From CALNYZ01 sp942490945 (GTDB lineage Bacteria; Pseudomonadota; Gammaproteobacteria; UBA6429; Thiohalophilaceae): a stretch of DNA of 64,000 bases. Location of the stretch: NCBI GenBank assembly GCA_942490945.1, contig CALNYZ010000044.1, positions 310,001 to 374,000 on the forward strand, read 5' to 3'. Shown in pieces: positions 26,512 through 34,800 of the stretch. Below the pieces are notes generated by a model. That model ran no database searches, was not told the origin of the DNA, and saw nothing but the letters and a program-made list of their open reading frames with translations. Numbering within the stretch: the first letter of the stretch is position 1; the number at the start of each line of letters is the position of its first letter. A program made the position numbers and the translations under genes.

Positions 26512-27318
26512 TCATTTTCCGCTCAATTGACGACTTAATTTTTTGGCACTTTCCTGATCCAGTCCCTGAATAACACGATACAGATACTGTACCTGCCCGG
26601 CGTGTCCCTGTGCCAATAAACGCGTAGCTGCTTCATAGTAGGCTTGCCCGGCTTGTTGCCATTTACCTTGCAGATAATACACGTTACCCATTTCACCATA
26701 AGCATTGGGATCATCGGGATTTTGTTTACTGGCTTGTTGATAATGCGCAATGGATTGCGCGTGATCACCCGCTTTAAAAGCCAGGCGTGCCTGATCGATC
26801 ATATCCGGTTCTGCAGCGTCCACTGCTGATTTGTCTGTCACCTGTGAATCCGGTTTCTGCTGGTCTGTACTGGTTTGCGCCGGGTTTAATGAAACATTAT
26901 CAACTGAAGTCTTGTCTCCGGATTTCGACTCAACATCGTCTGATTCTGTGCCCGATGCTGCGGCCTGTTCTGTTACCTGTGATGAAGGCTCGTTAACAAC
27001 AGCTACCGCATCCGATTCAGGAATTTTTTCGGCATCTGCATCAGACGTACTTATCGCAGTTTCCGTCGTGGCCGGTTTTATTTCAGCGGAAGTGTTGTCG
27101 GCTGTTTGCTCTGGTTTACTCGCGGCCGTTTCTTGCGTGTCGGCTGACTCTTTTTTCACAGCCGTCGTTACCCACACCTTGGCGCGATGAACCGTGTCGT
27201 CAATTTTTGCATTGACGTCAGCAGGGAAAAGTTGGCTGCGATAATAATAAGCAAAACCGATTGCAATGATAAAAGCCAAAAAAATCGCATGGCTTAAAAT
27301 ATATCGTATAAATTTCAT
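26512..27318 (-). CDS. Membrane-anchored TPR protein
   Basis: A 268-residue protein: N-terminal membrane helix (about 7-26), a long acidic Ser/Thr/Ala/Glu-rich linker (about 45-170), and C-terminal TPR units (about 175-260) with ARLAFKAGDHAQSIAHYQQA and NAYGEMGNVYYLQGKWQQAG. The topology suggests a membrane-tethered scaffold with a flexible arm that binds partner proteins. Encoded directly after the ParA-like gene. Partners unknown. Confidence 0.78.
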   Translation of the reverse strand: MKFIRYILSHAIFLAFIIAIGFAYYYRSQLFPADVNAKIDDTVHRAKVWVTTAVKKESADTQETAASKPEQTADNTSAEIKPATTETAISTSDADAEKIPESDAVAVVNEPSSQVTEQAAASGTESDDVESKSGDKTSVDNVSLNPAQTSTDQQKPDSQVTDKSAVDAAEPDMIDQARLAFKAGDHAQSIAHYQQASKQNPDDPNAYGEMGNVYYLQGKWQQAGQAYYEAATRLLAQGHAGQVQYLYRVIQGLDQESAKKLSRQLSGK

Positions 27319-27344
27319 GAAATGACCTCAAGTATTGGTTATTA

Positions 27345-28010
27345 CTAGCCAGCTTTTATATTCGGGAACAACATGTGCGCAAACACGGAAAATTCCTCTA
27401 CTGCCTTGCTTCGTTTTGATAATTCAAAGATTGACATTCCTTCACTCAAGGAGCGCCGATAAATAGTGCGTTGATAAAGTCGATGTGGAATCAAGGTAAT
27501 ACCGGGTAATTGTGCCAGAACTTCTTCCGTTTCATCCGATTCACGAACTGCACGGTGCGTATCTGCCCGGTTAACAAAGGTAAACAATTCGGGCCGTTTA
27601 CTATTCACAATCGCTTCATCAACAATTTTTAAAAAACGCTGCGTTGCCCACACATCCGGTTGACTCGGGGGTACGGGTATTACGACCCGATCCGCAACAG
27701 CAATCGCCTGTTTCATGGCATCCATGTTGGCCGCGCCAACATCCACCAGGACCTGACCCGGATGAATCTGTAGCTGTGAACTTAAATCCCCTTCATTTTG
27801 ATATACCACGAGAGGTGGTGCATATCCTTCTTCACGTCGCACCTCGGCAACGTCGCTCAAGGTACTTTGTGGGTCAAGATCATAGGCAACAACGGGTTGT
27901 CCTTTCATTTGCAACCATAAACCAAGATTAAACGTGACGGTACTTTTACCCGAACCACCCTTGAGGTTCGCAATAAGTGTGATTAAGCCTTTTCGTTTAG
28001 TACTCATCAC
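27345..28010 (-). CDS. ParA/MinD-type positioning ATPase
   Basis: A 221-residue deviant Walker A ATPase: KGGSGKST at 17-24, with the signature lysine K17, AYDLDPQSTLSD (Walker A' region) and VLVDVGAANMDAM (Walker B). Short ParAs without an N-terminal DNA-binding domain place plasmids, chemoreceptor arrays, carboxysomes and other cargo. There is no ParB or parS nearby, so chromosome segregation is unlikely and a cargo-positioning role for the products of this locus is plausible. MM at the start leaves a 1-codon ambiguity. Confidence 0.88.
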   Translation of the reverse strand: MMSTKRKGLITLIANLKGGSGKSTVTFNLGLWLQMKGQPVVAYDLDPQSTLSDVAEVRREEGYAPPLVVYQNEGDLSSQLQIHPGQVLVDVGAANMDAMKQAIAVADRVVIPVPPSQPDVWATQRFLKIVDEAIVNSKRPELFTFVNRADTHRAVRESDETEEVLAQLPGITLIPHRLYQRTIYRRSLSEGMSIFELSKRSKAVEEFSVFAHMLFPNIKAG

Positions 28011-28016
28011 ATAATC

Positions 28017-28349
28017 CTAATGCTGTGAATAATACTGGTATAGCAGCCAGGCCTTGTATAAATCGTACTGGCTGACGTTTCTGAGTTTTATATCGAGACG
28101 GTAGTCGCCATAGCGATTGACATAACCATGAATATACCATTGTGGCTGTGTATAACCGTAGTAACCCTGACCGACACCTGGCCATGCCGCAAATGCGGGT
28201 GGTCCGGATGAATAATAAGGCGTTGGCGAATAGTAAGGCGCGACCGGATAATTCTGAAACCAGGCGCTTGCTTTTACAGGCAGGAACAAACATACCACCA
28301 GCGACACTGTCACTGCTGACAACACCATCTTGTGAATATTTCTGTTCAT
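28017..28349 (-). CDS. Small secreted Tyr/Pro-rich protein
   Basis: A 110-residue protein with a signal peptide ending KASA near residue 29, a Tyr/Pro-rich stretch (YPVAPYYSPTPYYSSGPP) and a C-terminal part with IHGYVNRYGDYRLDIKLRN. The mature protein is rich in aromatic residues, like the other secreted proteins of the run. It lies 6 bp upstream of the ParA-like gene on the same strand. Not a recognised family. Confidence 0.65.
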   Translation of the reverse strand: MNRNIHKMVLSAVTVSLVVCLFLPVKASAWFQNYPVAPYYSPTPYYSSGPPAFAAWPGVGQGYYGYTQPQWYIHGYVNRYGDYRLDIKLRNVSQYDLYKAWLLYQYYSQH

Positions 28350-28394
28350 AACTGTCTATGTCTACATCTATACTCATTAATTTAATAACTTCGT

Positions 28395-29225
28395 TCACTG
28401 TCCCATGGGCCTGTTTGCCGGTTTTGGACCTGCAGGGTTGACCATTTGCGTAGCTGGTGGTGGCGGTAACAGGTAAACCGGTAACTGTTGGACTTTTTTA
28501 TATCCTGCCGGGATCGCGAATAATTTTTTATCCTGTTTGGCCGTTTTTATGTTGCGCAACTCCCGGACAAATCCCCCGGGCATTTCTTCACGTATCGAGA
28601 TTTTTAATTCGGGATCATACCATTGCAGCGAGCTGAGTTGCTGGCCATCGGCACGGGTGGTCTGCATAGACCATTTTTCTGTCTGCCGGCCATTCATTTT
28701 TTCTGTTCCCTTCAATATTAGTTCTGTCACTGTGCCATCCGGGAAAAATTCACGTACTGGCATTTTTCGCTTCACGTCGATCCAGTGCAGACTACGGAAA
28801 ATCTGTCCATTACGATTTATAACAAATTCCCACTTTTCTGTTTGACGGTTATTAACCTTTTCTTTGCCTAGCAACTTGCATGTTGTATCTGGTAATCCGG
28901 TACAGGGTTTTTTTGCGCTTTTGTCATTCGTGCTGCCCGTCCGAGAATCCTGATAGGGTTGTTGCAAATAAACTTTTTCCTTTGGCACGATTAATACGCG
29001 TGTATGTTTTGCTGTATTGATTATTTCTGTTACCGGTGTTGTATTTATCATTGAATCAGTCCGAACGGCATTCTTGCTGACATACATTCTTGCCTTATAT
29101 TCAGCTCTCGCCGGTGCTTTCTGCACCGCATCCGCCGAAAATTCTGTTGCAACTTCATAAGCAATCGCCGTATTGATGGCGAATAAATTGAAGAAGGCAA
29201 TGCTTGTAACAGTTAACTTTTTCAT
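28395..29225 (-). CDS. Periplasmic protein with an internal tandem domain repeat
   Basis: A 276-residue protein with a signal peptide ending AIAYE near residue 23. Residues 118-169 and 171-224 are clear repeats: KEKVNNRQTEKWEF then PVREFFPDGTVTEL, against TEKMNGRQTEKWSM then SIREEMPGGFVREL. The fold resembles LolA/DUF4412-type beta-sheet lipid-binding proteins, which is inferred from pattern only. The C-terminus is Pro-rich. It lies between the sulfur-globule-like gene and the Tyr/Pro-rich gene. Confidence 0.65.
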   Translation of the reverse strand: MKKLTVTSIAFFNLFAINTAIAYEVATEFSADAVQKAPARAEYKARMYVSKNAVRTDSMINTTPVTEIINTAKHTRVLIVPKEKVYLQQPYQDSRTGSTNDKSAKKPCTGLPDTTCKLLGKEKVNNRQTEKWEFVINRNGQIFRSLHWIDVKRKMPVREFFPDGTVTELILKGTEKMNGRQTEKWSMQTTRADGQQLSSLQWYDPELKISIREEMPGGFVRELRNIKTAKQDKKLFAIPAGYKKVQQLPVYLLPPPPATQMVNPAGPKPANRPMGQ

Positions 29226-29322
29226 GTGTCGAACCTGAAATAAATTTCACTAATTTGATTTCGTTACCATTTGCTTTGGTATACAGGTCCTGCACATCCT
29301 TGTGCAGTAGCCTGTTGTGGTG

Positions 29323-29859
29323 TTACTTCTTCTTGTCGGAAGAAGGTGCAGGTTGCTGCCCGTAACCAGGACCGTAACCGCCGTAACCTGGTGCAGGACC
29401 GTAACCGCCATAACCCGGCGCAGGACCATAGCCACCATAAGCTGGTGGTGGCGGTGGTGGTGGCGCATACCCGCCGTAACCATAACCGGGACTGTAGCCG
29501 CCATAACCATAACCGGGGGCACCATAGCCGTAACCATTGCCATAGCCACGAGCATCACCATAACCACGGCCATAACCATCACCACGGCCATAACCATATC
29601 CATCGCCACGACCATAGCCACGACCTGAGCTACGCATACTGAAGTCCATGTCACCGAACATGTCGCCCCAGCCGTTGCCATTGCCCCAGCCGTTGCCGTT
29701 GCCCCAGCCGTTGCCATTGCCCCAGCCGTTATTACCATAACCATTATTACCCCATGGACCACCGCCCCATGGACCCCACCACGCATTGGCAGACGTCATA
29801 GGTAACATGATTACACCTGCCAAAGCAGCGGTGATGAAGACTTTTTTTAATTTAGTCAT
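29323..29859 (-). CDS. Sulfur-globule-type Gly/Tyr-rich secreted protein
   Basis: From ATG 29859, with AAGGAG 6 nt upstream, it is 178 residues. A signal peptide MTKLKKVFITAALAGVIMLP ends near ANA at residue 28, then WWGPWGGGPWGNNGYGNNGW, repeated NGNGWG units, DMFGDMDFSM, GRGYGRGDGYGYGRGDGYGR-type repeats, and a Gly/Tyr/Pro tail. This is the composition and N-terminal pattern of sulfur globule family proteins, which coat periplasmic sulfur granules in sulfur oxidisers. The longer frame to 29907 lacks a ribosome site. A 237-bp upstream gap suggests its own promoter. Confidence 0.8.
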   Translation of the reverse strand: MTKLKKVFITAALAGVIMLPMTSANAWWGPWGGGPWGNNGYGNNGWGNGNGWGNGNGWGNGNGWGDMFGDMDFSMRSSGRGYGRGDGYGYGRGDGYGRGYGDARGYGNGYGYGAPGYGYGGYSPGYGYGGYAPPPPPPPAYGGYGPAPGYGGYGPAPGYGGYGPGYGQQPAPSSDKKK

Positions 29860-30096
29860 CGTTATCTCCTTGCTTGTTTTCAATTTCAGCATGGATTGCC
29901 ATGCCACCTTACACTCTCTTATTTAAAGAAACGCTATAACGAACAAAGAGTGAGCCACTCGCTACCGCGTACATAAACAAACTAACTTTCATCTTGTCAG
30001 GCCAATTTGTTCAAATCATTTTTTTGCTATATAAAACACCTATTAATAAAGACTACCCCTATCTAAATTCAGGATCATTGAGATAACTCAATTAAA

Positions 30097-30747
30097 TCAC
30101 CATGTTCCAAAATTGTTTGGCCAACCGCCATAACCCATTGGATTCCCCATAAAAGGTGCGGATATCATGGGAGGCCCATAGGGAGTGCCGGGCATGATCG
30201 GGATACCCATACCGGGATGCCCAAGTACCGGATCAATGCCAATCGGCGCGGTGCCTAAAGGAAATCCGGAATTTAAGCCTGCATAATTTCCATATTGCAT
30301 GGCTGGCATGCCGTAATAAGCAAATGCTGCGTTGTTGACGCCTGCTCGTTCATAGCGACCAGCCATTCCGTCATAACGACTATTCCGAAATTGGCGAAAG
30401 CGCGGTAGCTGATTGAAGGACTGGCCGCGTTTTGTATGATATCGCTGAGCATGACCGTTCTGACGTTGACCATGCTGCTGCATGGACGGTGAATAAAACA
30501 AATCCTGATCTGATACACCGTTTATTTCTTTTGGCAATTCAGGGGGTGGAGTTTGACTGTCCTGGCGTGTTGGATAGTTGCCATTTTGTTGTTGCCTTAT
30601 CGCGGTTGACCAGCGTGCGGGCCAGTGATCTGGCGAGTAACTCACACCACGTGATGGTTGTTGTGCATTCACGCCTGAGTTCACGCCCGACAGCAGCAAT
30701 AAAGCTGTGGCGCCATATATAACCGTTAATTTTGAGCTCATTATCAC
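30097..30747 (-). CDS. Secreted Gly/Pro/Met-rich low-complexity protein
   Basis: A 216-residue protein with a signal peptide ending NAQ near residue 29. A polar Gln/Arg/His-rich middle leads to a C-terminus rich in Gly, Pro, Met and aromatics (GHPGMGIPIMPGTPYGPP). GTG at 30747 has AGGA 5 nt upstream; ATG two codons later (30741) is an alternative. Its composition parallels the neighbouring secreted proteins. No family recognised. Confidence 0.65.
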   Translation of the reverse strand: MIMSSKLTVIYGATALLLLSGVNSGVNAQQPSRGVSYSPDHWPARWSTAIRQQQNGNYPTRQDSQTPPPELPKEINGVSDQDLFYSPSMQQHGQRQNGHAQRYHTKRGQSFNQLPRFRQFRNSRYDGMAGRYERAGVNNAAFAYYGMPAMQYGNYAGLNSGFPLGTAPIGIDPVLGHPGMGIPIMPGTPYGPPMISAPFMGNPMGYGGWPNNFGTW

Positions 30748-30774
30748 ACCCGTCCTGTGGTTATCTGACTCTTG

Positions 30775-31824
30775 CTACCAACGTGGCCCAAAATTATTTT
30801 CACGATTAAACCACGGCGGTGGATACGCACCCTGATTTGGTTGTGCGGAATAATAGGGAGAGTTTTGTGGCGGCATTGGTTGCGCCCAATCCGGACGTTG
30901 TGGTGGCATTTGACGATTCGCCATCGCCTGTTGGCGCTGCTGTTCATATTCCTGACGGCGCTTGTTCCAGTCATTTTCCATATCCTGTGCCCAGGTCTGT
31001 TGTCTGTTCTGAACCCAATCGGGTTGCTGTGGTGGTTGCGACCAATCGGGTCGTTGTGGCATCGGTGGACGATTTGCATTGGCTTGCTGCCGACGCTGCT
31101 CGAATTCCTGACGGCGTTGTTCCATATCACGAGCCCATTCTTCCCGACTGGGCTGATTCCACGCGGGTCGTTGTTGCGGTTGTCCGTGTTGCAATTGTCC
31201 TGGTTGCGCCCAATCCGGACGTTGCGGCGGTTGCCATGCCTGTTGTCGACGCGCATCTTGCTGCTGTCGATATTGTTGCCACTGTTCTGCATTTTGGTGA
31301 GGTACATTAGGTGCGCCATTCCATTGTGGTGCTTGTGCCTGACGGTTCTTGTTCTCAGCTTGCCACTGCTTTTGTGCTTCAGCCTGACGCTTTTGCATTT
31401 CCTGGTAATGTTGCTGTTGCTGCTTTTGCATTTCTTCATGGCGTTTTTTCATTGACTCCTGGTACGCCTGCCATTGTTGCTGTCGTTGTGCCTGCTGAGC
31501 TTGCCACTGCTTTTGTGCTTCAACCTGACGCTTTTGCATTTCTTCATGGCGTTTTTTCATTGACTCCTGGTACGCCTGCCATTGCTGCTGCTGTTGTGCC
31601 AGTTCTGCCGGCGTGGGCGTAACAGGCCGCGCCTGATTCATCGCGCCATTATTCATTTGTGCATTGTTCATATTGCCATTGGCAGCTGACTGCGGCACGG
31701 AACGATACGGTCCTTGTGGCGGTTCCGTTTTTGCACTTGCCTGGGCATGTAAATATCCACCTGCCCACGCCATAACAAACAACGCAATACTGGTTAACAG
31801 TTTGGGTATCTCTGGCATTTTCAT
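30775..31824 (-). CDS. Secreted Gln-rich coiled-coil repeat protein
   Basis: A 349-residue protein with a signal peptide ending LHAQA near residue 29, a Gln/Glu/Lys/Met-rich coiled-coil region (about 75-165) with the duplicated block QQWQAYQESMKKRHEEMQK, and a Pro/Gln/Trp-rich C-terminal half with repeated RPDWxQP motifs. It should form a long helical rod with a sticky disordered tail. GAGGAAG precedes the ATG. It lies between the RND permease and the Gly/Pro/Met-rich protein. No recognised family. Confidence 0.72.
   Translation of the reverse strand: MKMPEIPKLLTSIALFVMAWAGGYLHAQASAKTEPPQGPYRSVPQSAANGNMNNAQMNNGAMNQARPVTPTPAELAQQQQQWQAYQESMKKRHEEMQKRQVEAQKQWQAQQAQRQQQWQAYQESMKKRHEEMQKQQQQHYQEMQKRQAEAQKQWQAENKNRQAQAPQWNGAPNVPHQNAEQWQQYRQQQDARRQQAWQPPQRPDWAQPGQLQHGQPQQRPAWNQPSREEWARDMEQRRQEFEQRRQQANANRPPMPQRPDWSQPPQQPDWVQNRQQTWAQDMENDWNKRRQEYEQQRQQAMANRQMPPQRPDWAQPMPPQNSPYYSAQPNQGAYPPPWFNRENNFGPRW
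31423..31584. repeat. Intragenic 54-bp repeat (two copies) in the Gln-rich gene
   Basis: The 54 bp at 31423-31476 recur identically at 31531-31584, a 108-bp spacing. This corresponds to a 36-residue coiled-coil unit. It is a recent duplication and a likely place for copy-number change. Confidence 0.75.
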
Positions 31825-31865
31825 AATTCGCTTCCTCGTTTTATGAGTTACACTAATTTTCTGAC

Positions 31866-34800
31866 TTAAATATCTTTCAACTTGATTCCGCGACGTTTTT
31901 TACCAGTCTTTTTCTTGCTGCTTGCCACGGTTGTCTGGGATGTTGCTTGCTTGCTGACGGTTTTTTTCTTGCCGACTTTCTTCTTGCCAACTTTTTTGTT
32001 GGTAGTCTTCTTCCTGGTAGTTTTCTTTTTGCTCCCTGTTTTACTTTCGCTGCTGCTTGTCGGCTTTGTCGCTGCCAACTCAGGTTCTGCCAATTCAGGC
32101 TCAGCGGGTTCAGGTTTAGCTTGCTTGTTTAATTCTGTAGGACGCTTTGTAATTGTTTCATCCTGCTCCGTTGCTTTTGTTACGGGTTTCAGACTGGACC
32201 GCTCTGTGGATTTATCCGATACCGTAGCTTTTCCCTTCGCTGTTTCATTCTCATGCTTGTCCGATTGTGAACCGCGCTGGTCGACACTGTTATCGCTGGA
32301 ACCACCAGAGCCAGACGATGGCAACGGCGCATTTGGCGTCGGACCCTGAGAGCCTGGATTATTATTGGGATTATTATTGAGATTATTATCGGGATCAGTA
32401 CCGGGATCAGGATCGGCGTTGGTCCTGAAACGTTTCATTAAATTATTGAATGCCATTTGCGCCATGAAATAAAACATACGCAAGATATAAAATAACCAGG
32501 TAAGTGCCGTGACGACTTTTGTCCAGATAACCATCCACAACGGTAATGCAGGCGCTGAGGTATCCGGTTTTGTTGTCTCACAAAACTCTTCCGGTAAATC
32601 CACATCCGCTATGACATAAAACTGTTTTCGCACCGAGATGCAACCCAGCGGTATTACTACCAGCGTTAACACGGTTGCGACCAGGGTACCAAAAAACAAG
32701 CTCGCGGCCATACCAACAAAAATCGGATCGGAGAACAACATTGCCGCGCCCACCATCAAGGTACCTGCCGTAATCAGGATCGGGCGCATTCTTATTTGCC
32801 CGGCGGAGATCACCGCGTCAACCATATCTTTGCCGCTTTCGACTTCGTGTTTTACAAACTCAACCAATAAAATAGAGTTGCGCACAATGATCCCGGCCAG
32901 TGCAATGAAACCAATCATGGATGTCGCAGTAAATTCTGCACCTATAATCAGATGACCCGGAATGATGCCGATCAGCGTGAGCGGAATGGGCGCCATGATT
33001 AAACCAGCCAGGGTAAAGTTTTTAAATTCCCATACGATCAGCGCATAAATTAACAATAGCGCCGCCATAAAGGCCGCGCCCATGTCACGAAAGGTTTCAT
33101 AGGTTACGGTCCATTCACCACCCCACTCGAACCCGGATTTGTTATTGTCTTCGGGCGCACCGTAACGACCGATTGTGCCGCCGAGCGTCAGACCCGTAAT
33201 GGTTTGGCCATCCGGAGTAACATAGTTTTTCAATTGTTCTTCAATTGTATGCATACCATATATAGGTGCACCTAACTTGCCTTCCATTTCAGCGGTAACA
33301 TATTCCATGGCACGCAAGTCTTTATGATAAATAATCGGGTCTTCCCTGGTCATGACAAAGCGGCCCAGCTCACCCAACGGAATCGAGTTACCGGATGGAC
33401 TCATGACAGGAATGGAATACAGGCGCGATACCTGGGAACGTGTTTCAAGTGGCACCTGCATAACGATGTAGGTTGGTTCACGCACCACTTCGCGTTTAAT
33501 GTCGCCCAGCTTGTAGCCGCCCATCGCCATATCCAGTTGCTGATTAATCGAGACAGCTGAAATACCAAAACGTGTGGCTTTTTCCAGATCAATTTCAAAC
33601 TGCAAATAACCATAATCAGCCGTCATATAATTATCGACGTCCACAACATCTTTCGCATTTTCAAATATGGTTGTCATATCGCGTGTAACTTGTCGACGGG
33701 TCGCCGCGTCGGGCCCGTAAATTTCAGCAACGACAGTTTGTAACACTGGCGGACCCGGTGGCATTTCCACGACCTGCGTACGCAATCCGATATTTACCAG
33801 CTCGGGATGTTGTTCCATATACGCTTTAATACGATGACGTGCATCGACGGCAATGGCGTGACTGCCACGTTTACGTTCGGTTTTATCCAGCAGCATCACC
33901 TGAATGTCTGCTTCCCAGGGTCGTTGCCGTAGATAATAGTGTCGAACCATGCCATTAAAATTAAATGGCGATGCCGTTCCCGCATAACTTTGTAACGCAG
34001 TGACTTCCGGAATTTCACGCAATACATTGACCAGTTCATGGCTGATGTTGGCGGTCACCGGTAACGCTGTGCCTTCAGGCAGGTTGATAACAACATTGAA
34101 TTCAGGTTTGTTATCAAACGGCAACATTTTTACCGCGACCCAGTTAAAGTAAAACATGCTGCATGCAAACAAGGTCGCAACGATGAGCCCGACAAAAAAT
34201 ACCCTGCCATAAAATCGGTTGGTACATAACGGCGACATACAGGGGCGATAAAACTTGCCAATCAGATCACTGAACCATTGCTCACGCTTTTCGGCTTTCT
34301 TCAAGGCTTTCAACTTTGGCCGTACACGCATGGCTAACCACGGTGCAAACACGAACGCGGCAATCAATGAGAAAAACATGGCCGAGGAACCCAGCACAGG
34401 AATGGGTCGCATGTAAGGCCCCATCAATCCACTGACGAAGCCCATGGGTAACAAGGCAGCAATAATGGTGAGCGTGGCTAAAATGGTGGGGTTGCCCACT
34501 TCACGCACGGCATCAATGGCAATGTTGACACTGGTCTTACCCGCAGCAAGCCAGCGGCGGAAGATATTTTCTACTACTACCGTGGCATCATCCACCAGAA
34601 TACCGATAGAAAACACCAGTGCAAACAAACTCACGCGATCGATCGTGTAATCAAGTATCAGTGCGGCCCATATCGTTACCAAAATAACGATCGGTATGAT
34701 GATAATGACAACGGAGGCTGCACGTAATCCCATGAACAATAAACACAAAAGACTCACCGCAACGGCTGCTTCAAACAGCGCACTTAACAGTTCGTTGACC

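Noticed and set aside
27345..28010. Chromosome or plasmid partition locus
   Set aside because: No ParB-like gene or parS-like repeat is nearby, so a partition role for the ParA-type protein is not supported.
29250..29786. 178-codon minus-strand frame rich in Met/Val/Ala overlapping the Gly/Tyr-rich gene
   Set aside because: A shifted-frame shadow of a low-complexity gene; the other frame has a signal peptide and a strong ribosome site.
30744..31455. Long frames on both strands across the Gln-rich gene
   Set aside because: Products of repetitive CAG/CAA-rich DNA in other frames (Arg/His/Asn- or Leu/Trp-rich); the Gln-rich frame has the signal peptide and ribosome site.
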